A DNA stretch of 6,266 nt from Robiginitomaculum sp. (GCA_002733735.2 NVWT02000010.1:22648-28913); one strand, 5' to 3'. Shown: positions 1-5,704, numbered from the stretch's first letter. The notes: generated by a model from the sequence alone, not told the origin. A program made the numbers and translations.

Positions 1-86
1 CGCACAAAAATAACGAATATCAGCAAGCTAACAATCGGGCTGATGATAAAAAGTAGTAGGGCTTGGAACAGTGACAAAGACGCCAT
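1..86 (-). CDS. N-terminus of a hydrophobic membrane protein, cut by the window edge
   Basis: Reading leftward from an ATG at 86, the frame stays open to the window edge and gives 28 residues, beginning MASLSLFQALLLF and continuing ISPIVSLLIFVIFVR. Almost all are hydrophobic, as in a first transmembrane segment. An AAAGG Shine-Dalgarno-like sequence lies about 8 bases upstream of the ATG, which supports a real start. The gene begins about 110 bases after the HPr stop on the same strand, so it could be the next gene of that transcript. The pattern resembles the start of small YggT-type membrane proteins, but 28 residues are too few for a family call. It could also be a chance open frame at the edge. 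Confidence 0.45.
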   Translation of the reverse strand, partial: MASLSLFQALLLFIISPIVSLLIFVIFV

Positions 87-196
87 GGCTTTTGCCTTTC
101 ATTAGAAATGATTAAGTTTTAATAGCGATAGGCATCGCCTTTATTTGCGCCAGCCTATAGCAATGAAGAGCTTACTTGGCAATGTAGTTAAAAACA

Positions 197-484
197 TCAA
201 GCTTGTTCAATTTCGCCAAACCCGTCCTCGACCAGTAAAACCAAAGCCTGCATAGCATCAGCCGCATCATCACCCAAAGCCTCGATAACCACCTGTTTGC
301 CCTGCTGGCAGGCTAACATTAATAGCTCCATTATCGAATTGGCATTGACCCTCTCGCCATTGCACGAAACATATATCTCAGAAGAAAATTCAGCAGCTTT
401 GGCAACGAATTTGGCAGCGGCTCTAGCGTGTAATCCGCGCTCATTAACAATGGTTACGTTTTGTTCATGCCGTTGCTGGCTCAT
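197..484 (-). CDS. ptsH: HPr phosphocarrier protein
   Basis: A 95-residue cytoplasmic HPr, slightly longer than the usual 85-90. It accepts phosphate from enzyme I on its active-site histidine and passes it to EIIA proteins. The signature NERGLHARAAAKF places that histidine at residue 19. The second regulatory site, the serine phosphorylated by HPr kinase in HprK-containing bacteria, is kept at residue 50 in VNANSIMELLML. Its ATG overlaps the EIIA stop codon as ATGA, so translation is probably coupled. In alphaproteobacteria such HPr proteins usually serve regulation rather than sugar uptake, and no permease gene is visible here. hprK is missing from its usual place upstream in this cluster, although the serine is retained. 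Enzyme I must be encoded elsewhere. Confidence 0.95.
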   Translation of the reverse strand: MSQQRHEQNVTIVNERGLHARAAAKFVAKAAEFSSEIYVSCNGERVNANSIMELLMLACQQGKQVVIEALGDDAADAMQALVLLVEDGFGEIEQA

Positions 485-885
485 TTATGTTTGCCTAATA
501 CCTCAGAAGCAATTGCCATATATTTACGCCCCGCATCAACGGCTGTTTGGCAAGCTTCATCAAGCGACATAGTCGTTCTAGCCTCAGCTAGCTTGATTAA
601 CATTGGTAAATTCACACCGGCCAGAACCTCTATCTGCCCCTTACTCAGCAGCTTTAGTGCCAAATTAGAAGGTGTGCCACCGAACATATCGGTTAACAAA
701 ATCACCCCATCACCTGAGTTAACCTCTTCGGCAGCCTTTTTAATTTCTAAGCTACGATCACTAAGATCATCATCAGCGTCAATACAAATTGCCAGCATTT
801 GTTTTTGTCGGCCAACAACATGCTCAACCGCCAAGGTAAACTCTTCGGCCAAACGACCATGAGTAACTACAACAAGACCAATCAT
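481..885 (-). CDS. manX: PTS EIIA component, mannose (EIIA-Man) family
   Basis: A 134-residue single-domain EIIA of the mannose family. The N-terminus MIGLVVVTHGRLAEEF carries the phosphorylated histidine at residue 9, and LTDMFGGTPSNLA near residues 64-76 is the second family signature, with its conserved Asp at 66. It would accept phosphate from HPr. No EIIB, IIC or IID domain is fused or adjacent, so a regulatory role is likelier than sugar transport, as for EIIA proteins beside ChvGI in other alphaproteobacteria. I chose the ATG at 885; a TTG directly before it (888) could also start translation and would add one Met. The upstream ribosome site is weak (CTGGG). The stop overlaps the HPr start by 4 bases. 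The gap to chvG is only about 60 bases with no terminator, consistent with one operon. Confidence 0.93.
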   Translation of the reverse strand: MIGLVVVTHGRLAEEFTLAVEHVVGRQKQMLAICIDADDDLSDRSLEIKKAAEEVNSGDGVILLTDMFGGTPSNLALKLLSKGQIEVLAGVNLPMLIKLAEARTTMSLDEACQTAVDAGRKYMAIASEVLGKHK

Positions 886-945
886 CAAAAAACCCAGCTA
901 TTCAATTGCCTAATGTTAATCGTAAAACCACCACAATGACCAGCC

Positions 946-2583
946 TTATTGACCTAATTTTATAGGTAATTTTACAATAAATTTAGCACCGGTGATTTTA
1001 CCATCAGCATCGACGACGTTTTGCACATATACCTGCCCCTTGTGAGCCGTTACAATCTGTCTGACAATAGATAATCCAAGCCCGGAATGAGTGCCAAATT
1101 TTTGCCCCTTAGGGCGATCCGTATAAAATCGGTCAAATATGGTTTCAAGGTTTTCCTTAAGCACACCTGACCCCTGATCTTCGACCTCTATCAAAGCATC
1201 ATTTTGATCATAAGATAATCTTACATATACTGTTCCGTTTTTTGGAGAAAAGGTAATAGCATTATCAATAAGGTTTTGAAGCACTCTGGCCAACGGTTGC
1301 TCCGCTCCATAAAGAATTTCAGGAACATTAAGTGCTTGTTCAAACACGATTTTAACAGATTCTGATATACTATTATGTTCATACATTTCTACGATATCAC
1401 GCATAAACAACGGCAAGTTAATTGGCTCGGCACGGGCTCTGGCCAGATCAATATCCAGCCGTGAAGAAGATGATATATCGCTGATCAGTCGATCCAACCT
1501 CGAGACATCAGAATTAAGAATTTGTAGTAACTTTTCTCTGGCGGCAGCATTTTTGGCTTTGGGTAAAACCTCAACCGCACTTCGGATCGAGGTCAAAGGG
1601 TTTTTAATTTCATGCGATACATCAGCTGCAAAACTTTCAATAGCATCAAGCCGATCGTACAAGGCATTGGTCATGCTCTCTAATGACTTCGACAAATCAC
1701 CAATCTCATCACGCCGTGAAGAAAAGTCTGGTATGCTGGCTCTACGAACTTGGCCTCGTTTTATACGATCCGCCGCCAAAGCTAACGATCTTATCGGGCG
1801 GGCAATAACAAAGGTCAGGGTTAAAGATGAAACCAGCGTTACCAAAACAGCAACCACAATAAACGGTATCAACGCTTGACGTTCAGCAGCAATGATTTGT
1901 TCGACATCATTGCTTTCGACCGTGACCACACCAAGAACAGCCACAACATGTTGCACCGGCACCGAGACGCTAACTACTCGCTCTCCGTTTTCATCAACCC
2001 TTTCGCCGGCCACTGTTTCACCCAGCAATGCGGTGGACACTTCTTCAGCTCTAGTTCGCCTTGGCAGACGTTTCGAGTTTGCTATCGGATTAAGTCGCCC
2101 AATAGTATCGCCTACATTATCCAGCCATATGGCAAGTTTTGAGCGAAAGCTTAATCCCTCGCGAATCGGTGATAAAGGGTCAACTCTGACTTGGTCACGC
2201 AAGATATTGCTATCAGTAATCATCTCGCCGAATTGATCAAACAACTGCACTCTGGCTGCAGCATCGGATAAAAACAGACCATTCATCACCACTCTGGCTT
2301 GGTCGGCATCCATTTTCGGTGATGGCGTACCAACAGTGGCGGTTTCTTCCAACACTCCGGCAATTAGCTCACCTTGCGCTCGTAAATTGGCAATTCTGGC
2401 ATCAATTAAGCCTTGGCGCATTTCGTCCAGCACCAAAACCCCGATCACCATTACCAGTAATCCGGCCATATTTGCCAACAGGATTTGTCGGGATAGCCGG
2501 GAAAACCCAAGCGACAATTTACGCCGCTTTTTAAGCGCTGTTGTACCGGTATCCGACCCCGTATAATGTTTCAATCGAGTCAA
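946..2583 (-). CDS. chvG: ChvG-type sensor histidine kinase
   Basis: A 545-residue membrane histidine kinase, partner of the adjacent ChvI. A basic cytoplasmic N-terminus leads to a first membrane segment at about 34-53, a periplasmic sensor region at about 54-236, a second membrane segment at about 237-261, then HAMP at about 262-315. The dimerisation/phosphoacceptor domain has His324 in DVSHEIKNPLTS. The ATP-binding domain shows the N box QNLIDNA (434-442, Asn441), G1 VEDQGSG (467-473) and G2 SGLGLSIV (500-507), so the kinase looks intact. In rhizobia and Brucella relatives this system (ChvG/ExoS/BvrS) responds to acid or envelope state, with ExoR as periplasmic inhibitor; no exoR is visible here. 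The start is unusual: no ATG is suitably placed. A TTG at 2583 inside chvI is best, with GGTGGA about 8 bases upstream. TTG at 2574 or 2517 are alternatives. Confidence 0.93.
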   Translation of the reverse strand: MTRLKHYTGSDTGTTALKKRRKLSLGFSRLSRQILLANMAGLLVMVIGVLVLDEMRQGLIDARIANLRAQGELIAGVLEETATVGTPSPKMDADQARVVMNGLFLSDAAARVQLFDQFGEMITDSNILRDQVRVDPLSPIREGLSFRSKLAIWLDNVGDTIGRLNPIANSKRLPRRTRAEEVSTALLGETVAGERVDENGERVVSVSVPVQHVVAVLGVVTVESNDVEQIIAAERQALIPFIVVAVLVTLVSSLTLTFVIARPIRSLALAADRIKRGQVRRASIPDFSSRRDEIGDLSKSLESMTNALYDRLDAIESFAADVSHEIKNPLTSIRSAVEVLPKAKNAAAREKLLQILNSDVSRLDRLISDISSSSRLDIDLARARAEPINLPLFMRDIVEMYEHNSISESVKIVFEQALNVPEILYGAEQPLARVLQNLIDNAITFSPKNGTVYVRLSYDQNDALIEVEDQGSGVLKENLETIFDRFYTDRPKGQKFGTHSGLGLSIVRQIVTAHKGQVYVQNVVDADGKITGAKFIVKLPIKLGQ

Positions 2584-3226
2584 ATTGTTGATCCACCACC
2601 CGGAACTTTTTGCGCAATCGCTTAATATGACTGTCTATTGTCCGGTCATCTACATATATTTGGTCATCATAGGCCGCATCCATCAATTGGTCACGAGATT
2701 TTACATAACCAGGACGATTGGCCAGAGCTTGTAAAATCATAAACTCAGTTACCGTAAGACGAACTGGATCTCCATTCCACACACAAGCATGACGATTTGG
2801 ATCCAACGTCAAATTACCCCGAACAATGACTTTTTCATCACCATTACTGGTTTCTCCTGTCGAGTTTTGCGCTCTTCGAAGCACAGCTTTAATTCTGCCA
2901 AGCAATAATCGCTGCGAAAAAGGCTTGGTAATATAATCATCAGCCCCAAGGTGCAGGCCAAGTGCCTCATCAATCTCGTCACCTTTCGAGGTTAGAAAAA
3001 TCACCGGTACATCAGAGGTTTGCCGCCATCTGCGAAGTAATTCCATGCCGTCCATTCGCGGCATTTTAACATCAAATATCGCCAGATCTGGCGGAATATC
3101 GGTTAAGGCGCTAAGCGCGGTTACTCCGTCATGATACACTCTAACTGAAAAGCCTTCGCTTTCTAAAAACATCGAAACAGATGTCAGAATGTTTTCATCG
3201 TCATCTACAAGCGCAATATTATTCAT
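2531..3226 (-). CDS. chvI: ChvI-type response regulator, OmpR/PhoB family
   Basis: A 231-residue transcription factor controlled by ChvG. The N-terminal receiver domain (about 1-120) has the acidic pocket Asp8-Asp10, phospho-acceptor Asp52 in IFDVKMPRMDG, switch Thr79 and Lys101 in DDYITKPF. The C-terminal winged-helix DNA-binding domain (about 133-231) ends in the typical TIDSHIKRLRKKF recognition region and YGVGYRY hairpin. The N-terminus MNNIALVDDDENILTSVS closely fits the ChvI family start. I chose the ATG at 3226 because it has a good ribosome site (GGGGAG); an upstream TTG at 3238 would add four residues. It is the first gene of the minus-strand cluster and overlaps the chvG frame by 53 bases. 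Its upstream region is rich in inverted repeats, which suggests autoregulation or control by another factor. Confidence 0.96.
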   Translation of the reverse strand: MNNIALVDDDENILTSVSMFLESEGFSVRVYHDGVTALSALTDIPPDLAIFDVKMPRMDGMELLRRWRQTSDVPVIFLTSKGDEIDEALGLHLGADDYITKPFSQRLLLGRIKAVLRRAQNSTGETSNGDEKVIVRGNLTLDPNRHACVWNGDPVRLTVTEFMILQALANRPGYVKSRDQLMDAAYDDQIYVDDRTIDSHIKRLRKKFRVVDQQFDSIETLYGVGYRYNSA

Positions 3227-3230
3227 GGAG

Positions 3231-3236
3231 CTCCCC
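3231..3236 (-). promoter_or_regulatory. Ribosome binding site of chvI
   Basis: GGGGAG on the minus strand lies four bases before the ATG at 3226. It is a much better match than anything before the upstream TTG at 3238, and it decides the start chosen for chvI. Confidence 0.6.
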
Positions 3237-3261
3237 AAGGTGTTGCTGATCCTATGTACTA

Positions 3262-3300
3262 TATACTAGAAATACTGAATAAAACAGTATTTCTAGTATA
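3262..3300. repeat. Perfect 16-base inverted repeat upstream of chvI
   Basis: TATACTAGAAATACTG at 3262-3277 is repeated in exact inverse at 3285-3300, separated by AATAAAA. It sits about 36 bases upstream of the chvI ATG in the divergent intergenic region. No T-run follows on either strand, so it is unlikely to be a factor-independent terminator. It could be an operator for a dimeric regulator or a stem-loop in the chvI 5' leader. The arm overlaps the best candidate -10 for chvI (TATACT on the minus strand at 3300-3295). The symmetry is seen directly; the function is inferred. Confidence 0.85.
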
Positions 3301-3321
3301 AATTCCTTCTGGATCCATCAA
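3295..3321 (-). promoter_or_regulatory. chvI: Candidate promoter of the chvI operon
   Basis: On the minus strand, TTGATG (3321-3316) and TATACT (3300-3295) resemble -35 and -10 boxes, but the 15-base spacing is short. The -10 coincides with an arm of the large inverted repeat, so a factor bound there would block or modify transcription. Transcription would start near 3288 and leave a leader of about 60 bases. The match is moderate and other starts are possible. Confidence 0.3.
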
Positions 3322-3326
3322 CTTAT

Positions 3327-3351
3327 CCAAAAACCGGTAACCACTTTTTGG
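3327..3351. repeat. Inverted repeat CCAAAAA/TTTTTGG
   Basis: CCAAAAA at 3327-3333 pairs with TTTTTGG at 3345-3351 around an 11-base centre that itself contains ACCGGT and GGTAACC, both symmetric. It is the second of three inverted repeats between the divergent genes. It could form a hairpin or be a binding site. A role as a terminator is unlikely because it lies upstream of both genes. Confidence 0.5.
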
Positions 3352-3361
3352 GTCGATGGAG

Positions 3362-3383
3362 TATACTTAACACCCTAAGTATA
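3362..3383. repeat. Inverted repeat TATACTTA/TAAGTATA
   Basis: TATACTTA at 3362-3369 is mirrored exactly by TAAGTATA at 3376-3383 with a 6-base spacer. Its half-site shares TATACT with the large inverted repeat at 3262-3300, so the two may bind the same protein. The right arm overlaps a perfect TATAAT at 3380-3385, placing it at a likely promoter of the plus-strand gene. Confidence 0.6.
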
Positions 3384-3385
3384 AT
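3380..3385 (+). promoter_or_regulatory. Candidate -10 element for the 560-residue protein gene
   Basis: TATAAT matches the -10 consensus exactly and lies about 98 bases before the ATG at 3484. No good -35 lies at the normal distance (TGGAGT at 17 bases), so activation by a bound regulator is plausible. It overlaps the inverted repeat ending at 3383. Confidence 0.35.
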
Positions 3386-3406
3386 TTAGTTTTGGCGCAA
3401 TACGGG

Positions 3407-3416
3407 CGTAATTACG
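3407..3416. repeat. 10-base palindrome CGTAATTACG
   Basis: CGTAATTACG is self-complementary and lies about 70 bases before the 560-residue protein gene, just downstream of the candidate -10. It could be an operator, but a 10-base palindrome may also arise by chance. Confidence 0.35.
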
Positions 3417-3483
3417 GCTTTCATAAGGCTTTAAGGGATTTGCGTTAGAGAGTCATAGTTCTTAACTAACGGGAATTAGTCTA

Positions 3484-5166
3484 ATGAGTGCCAACGTTCA
3501 TTATGAAGTATATGAGAAAAAGCATCAAAAGGCTGGCTGGAACTTGGTTCTAGCCTGTGAAAGCCGCAAGGAAGCGCTTGATTTAGCCAAAGAAATAAGT
3601 GGCTTTTCCAGCTCTTGTTCTGTTCGGGTGTGCAAAGAATCATTTGATGAAAGCAAGGATGTTTTTCACTCAACGCAGATTTTCTCGCAAGGGCCAGAAC
3701 AGCACAAACGTAAAATGCCAGAAAACAACCGCATGGATCCTCCATGTTCTTCGCCAGAAGACCTATACACCTTACATTCCAGAAGAACTCTTGGAAGAGC
3801 ATTGGCGCCGTGGTTAAAACGCAATAATATCAGCGTGATAGAGCTTTTATACCGCCCAGATATGGCAGAAAATTTAGAAACAGCCGGCTTTGATCGCCAG
3901 CATGCAATTCAAAAAGTAGCTATCGCCCAAGCCGGATCGCAAGAGTGTTCTGTCCAACATGTAGTTCGCAGACTAACCGAGCTTGCTGATCAGGCAACGC
4001 TTCGGCTTCGCAAGATTAAAAAAACCAAGTCTTTTCCTAAAATTCAAAACAAAGGTTTTGCCAGTACATATTTGCAGGCTCAAGAGCATAGCAATCCAGA
4101 ATTCGCAGTGCGCTATGCATTGGCCGAAGGGCTTGGCAAAATGAAACGCTGGGAAGATAAAGCAATATTCTTATCAAGTTGCGTTTCCGATGTTTTAGTA
4201 GAAGGCCAGGGCTGCAAAAAGTCATTAAAAGTAATTGACGAATTTATTTCAGAAATACTAGCTTTACCCCATGCATTAGACCAAATTGTCGGCGGCAAGA
4301 CACTTGGAGAGAAGCTTGATCGAATAACCGATATTTTGATCGGCTCCGATTCTATATCGAAAACCGATGCCGCTAAAACATTGGCCACAGCTATTACTTC
4401 AAAATCTTTGCCAAATACTCAAAGCGTGCTGGCCGCAAGGGTGTTTAAGGATCTATGTGGCCCTAGGCGATTATTCCCAGATGATTTTGCCAAAGAAGTA
4501 GAGTTAAATCGTTGGTTGGCCGAGCGTTTAAGGGGTATTGATCAGGCTCTTGCGCCGGTTGATAGACTATTAGAGGCGTTTACTAGCCGCTCAAGTAGAC
4601 TGCTGGAAAACGAATCTATTCAAAACTTACTGGATTCATGTAAGAAAAACTCTGCCGAAGAGATCAGGCAATTGCTGGTTTTTGAAGAAAGCATATTGGG
4701 CGATCAAAATAAAAAAAAGCTGGCATCATTTTTAAGAGCCGCTATCGGTTCACACAAAACCAGAACTTGGTTTTCGCATGGGCCAGACAAACCGCTAACC
4801 GCTATTGGTAAAATCGCTCATTCACAACGAGCAATTCGTAACAGCTCATTTTGCCAGTCTGACCAAGACGAATTATTCGCACAACTTGATTTATTGTGTG
4901 CTGATGTACTAAGCGACACTAAAATATTAGACAAGCTAGAGCTTCGAGACGCGCCTTTAGTCGAGATAGCCAATTCACTAATGAAGCTCGTTGATGGTGG
5001 AATAGTCACAATTGGCCGAGCTTCAGATGATATTTGCCGCCGCACATTGAAGATAATACGTTCCGCCAAGGTTAAATCGACTTTACAGAGCGGTGATGAA
5101 GTGGCCATATCGACAGTTCGTGAAATTGGAACGATGATGAACAGACTTAAAGCCAATCAAAAATAG
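3484..5166 (+). CDS. Uncharacterised 560-residue, mostly helical protein
   Basis: I do not recognise a defined function. No signal peptide or membrane segment is visible, so it is probably cytoplasmic. Residues 1-70 look like a separate alpha/beta module: YEVYEKKHQKAGWNLVLAC, a helix around 28-39, then a strand SVRVCKESFD and FHSTQIFSQG. A charged linker (about 71-90) follows. Residues 93-560 are predominantly helical, rich in Leu, Ala, Lys and Glu, with no nucleotide-binding or catalytic signature I can point to. Several cysteines are scattered without a metal-binding pattern. The ATG at 3484 has GGGA nine bases upstream. The gene is divergent from chvI across a palindrome-rich region, so it may be co-regulated with or controlled by ChvI. 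Base and codon use look like its neighbours. In many relatives pckA occupies this place. It is a real gene by length and context; its role is open. Confidence 0.85.
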   Translation: MSANVHYEVYEKKHQKAGWNLVLACESRKEALDLAKEISGFSSSCSVRVCKESFDESKDVFHSTQIFSQGPEQHKRKMPENNRMDPPCSSPEDLYTLHSRRTLGRALAPWLKRNNISVIELLYRPDMAENLETAGFDRQHAIQKVAIAQAGSQECSVQHVVRRLTELADQATLRLRKIKKTKSFPKIQNKGFASTYLQAQEHSNPEFAVRYALAEGLGKMKRWEDKAIFLSSCVSDVLVEGQGCKKSLKVIDEFISEILALPHALDQIVGGKTLGEKLDRITDILIGSDSISKTDAAKTLATAITSKSLPNTQSVLAARVFKDLCGPRRLFPDDFAKEVELNRWLAERLRGIDQALAPVDRLLEAFTSRSSRLLENESIQNLLDSCKKNSAEEIRQLLVFEESILGDQNKKKLASFLRAAIGSHKTRTWFSHGPDKPLTAIGKIAHSQRAIRNSSFCQSDQDELFAQLDLLCADVLSDTKILDKLELRDAPLVEIANSLMKLVDGGIVTIGRASDDICRRTLKIIRSAKVKSTLQSGDEVAISTVREIGTMMNRLKANQK

Positions 5167-5214
5167 CCTTGGGAGTGCGGTTTTAAGTTTTCAATATTTT
5201 ACAAACATTACCAC

Positions 5215-5318
5215 CTACCGTCATCAATGAGTTTATTCAGGTGAGGACAGCTTTCCCACCATCAGCTCTAGCAACAATCACAAGGCTGGATACCGGATCA
5301 AGTCCGGTATGACGGTAG
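5215..5318. mobile_element. Small MITE-like repeat element with 10-base terminal inverted repeats
   Basis: CTACCGTCAT at 5215-5224 is matched in exact inverse by ATGACGGTAG at 5309-5318, giving a 104-base unit. The right end is contiguous with the alphaproteobacterial palindrome at 5290-5310. Similar AT-rich sequences lie outside, AGTTTTCAATATTTT (5186-5200) and AGTTTTGATATTTT (5317-5330), but the left one is 14 bases away, so they are not a clean target duplication. No transposase is encoded. It is probably a non-autonomous element or two abutting inverted repeat fragments. Confidence 0.5.
5290..5310. repeat. Dispersed alphaproteobacterial palindrome
   Basis: ATACCGGA and TCCGGTAT pair perfectly around TCAAG. 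The sequence GGATCAAGTCCGG followed by ATGACG is a widely dispersed intergenic repeat in alphaproteobacteria. When translated on the minus strand it yields the well-known spurious string HTGLDPVS. Confidence 0.75.
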
Positions 5319-5344
5319 TTTTGATATTTTGCCGCGAGACAACT

Positions 5345-5362
5345 CCAGCCATTTTTGGCTGG
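5345..5362. repeat. Hairpin CCAGCCA-TTTT-TGGCTGG
   Basis: A perfect 7-base stem with a TTTT loop. No T-run follows on either strand, so it is not a standard terminator. It is the first of a chain of hairpins to the right of the MITE-like element. Confidence 0.6.
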
Positions 5363-5391
5363 CAAGGACGATCGTGCTTTTAGAGTTTTGG

Positions 5392-5434
5392 GGCGACCAT
5401 TCGCCGCACGTCGTTGCGAAGCAACTTGACCGTG
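5392..5434. repeat. Two adjacent hairpins
   Basis: GGCGA (5392-5396) pairs with TCGCC (5401-5405) around CCAT. Next to it, GTTGC-GAA-GCAAC (5413-5425) is extended by GTC/GAC and CAC/GTG to 5407-5434 with two small bulges, giving about 11 base pairs. Such paired stems are typical of REP-like intergenic repeats or structured RNA. Confidence 0.5.
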
Positions 5435-5458
5435 AGACAAAAAACAACTGCAAACAAG

Positions 5459-5489
5459 GGTCACGTGACCTTTAAGGGGGAACCCTTAA
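5459..5489. repeat. 12-base palindrome followed by a GGAA-loop hairpin
   Basis: GGTCACGTGACC (5459-5470) is perfectly self-complementary and could be a dimer-binding site. Directly after it, TTAAGGG (5472-5478) pairs with CCCTTAA (5483-5489) around GGAA, a GNRA-type tetraloop sequence if transcribed. Confidence 0.5.
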
Positions 5490-5555
5490 TTAGCAATCAT
5501 TGGCAAAGACGGCCCTTGCACCAAGGCTTAATTGGCAAAGAATTAGCAATCATTG
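5488..5555. repeat. 15-base direct repeat AATTAGCAATCATTG
   Basis: Exact copies occur at 5488-5502 and 5541-5555, starting 53 bases apart. A hairpin CCTTG-CAC-CAAGG (5514-5526) lies between them. A shorter inverted copy of the core, ATTGCTAAT, occurs at 5796-5804. The origin is unknown; a tandem duplication remnant or regulator sites are possible. Confidence 0.6.
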
Positions 5556-5614
5556 CCCCTTACCTACCCTTGAACAGCGGGATAAGTTTCAACCATGCTC
5601 GCAATCTCCCCGCC

Positions 5615-5623
5615 TGCTATAAT
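5615..5623 (+). promoter_or_regulatory. Candidate extended -10 promoter element
   Basis: TGCTATAAT combines a TGN extension with a perfect TATAAT. At 17 bases upstream the -35 region is poor (ATGCTC). A transcript would start near 5630 and run towards the converging AhpD-like gene, passing the boxA-like sequence. No gene on this strand follows before 5819. Confidence 0.35.
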
Positions 5624-5657
5624 GGTCTTGCAAGTGGCCATCACACGGTCATTTGCG

Positions 5658-5668
5658 GCTCTTTGACA
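5658..5668 (+). promoter_or_regulatory. boxA-like antitermination sequence
   Basis: GCTCTTTGACA matches the boxA that precedes 16S and 23S rRNA genes in many alphaproteobacteria, and the Escherichia coli boxA core closely. It lies about 35 bases after the candidate extended -10, an arrangement like an rRNA leader. No 16S or 23S start is seen in the following 150 bases. Confidence 0.35.
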
Positions 5669-5684
5669 CGGTAAATACGCGAAC

Positions 5685-5704
5685 AACCCAATGAAACATG
5701 GGTT
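5685..5704. repeat. Hairpin AACCCA/TGGGTT
   Basis: AACCCA (5685-5690) pairs with TGGGTT (5699-5704); with one bulge the stem can extend through ATG/CAT to eight pairs. It follows the boxA-like sequence by 16 bases and could be part of the same transcript. No T-run follows. Confidence 0.4.

Noticed and set aside
128..158. Inverted repeat ATAGGC/GCCTAT downstream of HPr, considered as terminator
   Set aside because: The stem is only six pairs with a 19-base loop, and no T-run follows on the minus strand.
461..862. Plus-strand open frame of 133 residues opposite the EIIA gene
   Set aside because: It is antisense to a well-supported gene and has no domain or ribosome site.
3227..3238. Upstream TTG start for chvI at 3238 adding MGSS
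   Set aside because: The ATG at 3226 has a good GGGGAG ribosome site and fits the family N-terminus, whereas the TTG start would place that ribosome site inside the gene.
5237..5464. 75-residue minus-strand open frame containing YRHTGLDPVSS
   Set aside because: It is the translation of the dispersed palindrome at 5290-5310, a known source of false protein calls, and runs through hairpins.
5595..5666. 23-residue plus-strand frame MLAISPPAIMVLQVAITRS followed by FAAL, with GGGATAAG upstream
   Set aside because: It looks hydrophobic and leader-like, but overlaps the candidate -10, so it would not be on the transcript it would lead. No downstream gene on this strand.
5414..5674. 86-residue plus-strand open frame
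   Set aside because: It crosses the hairpin chain, direct repeats, the extended -10 and the boxA-like sequence, has no clear ribosome site, and shows no recognisable protein features.
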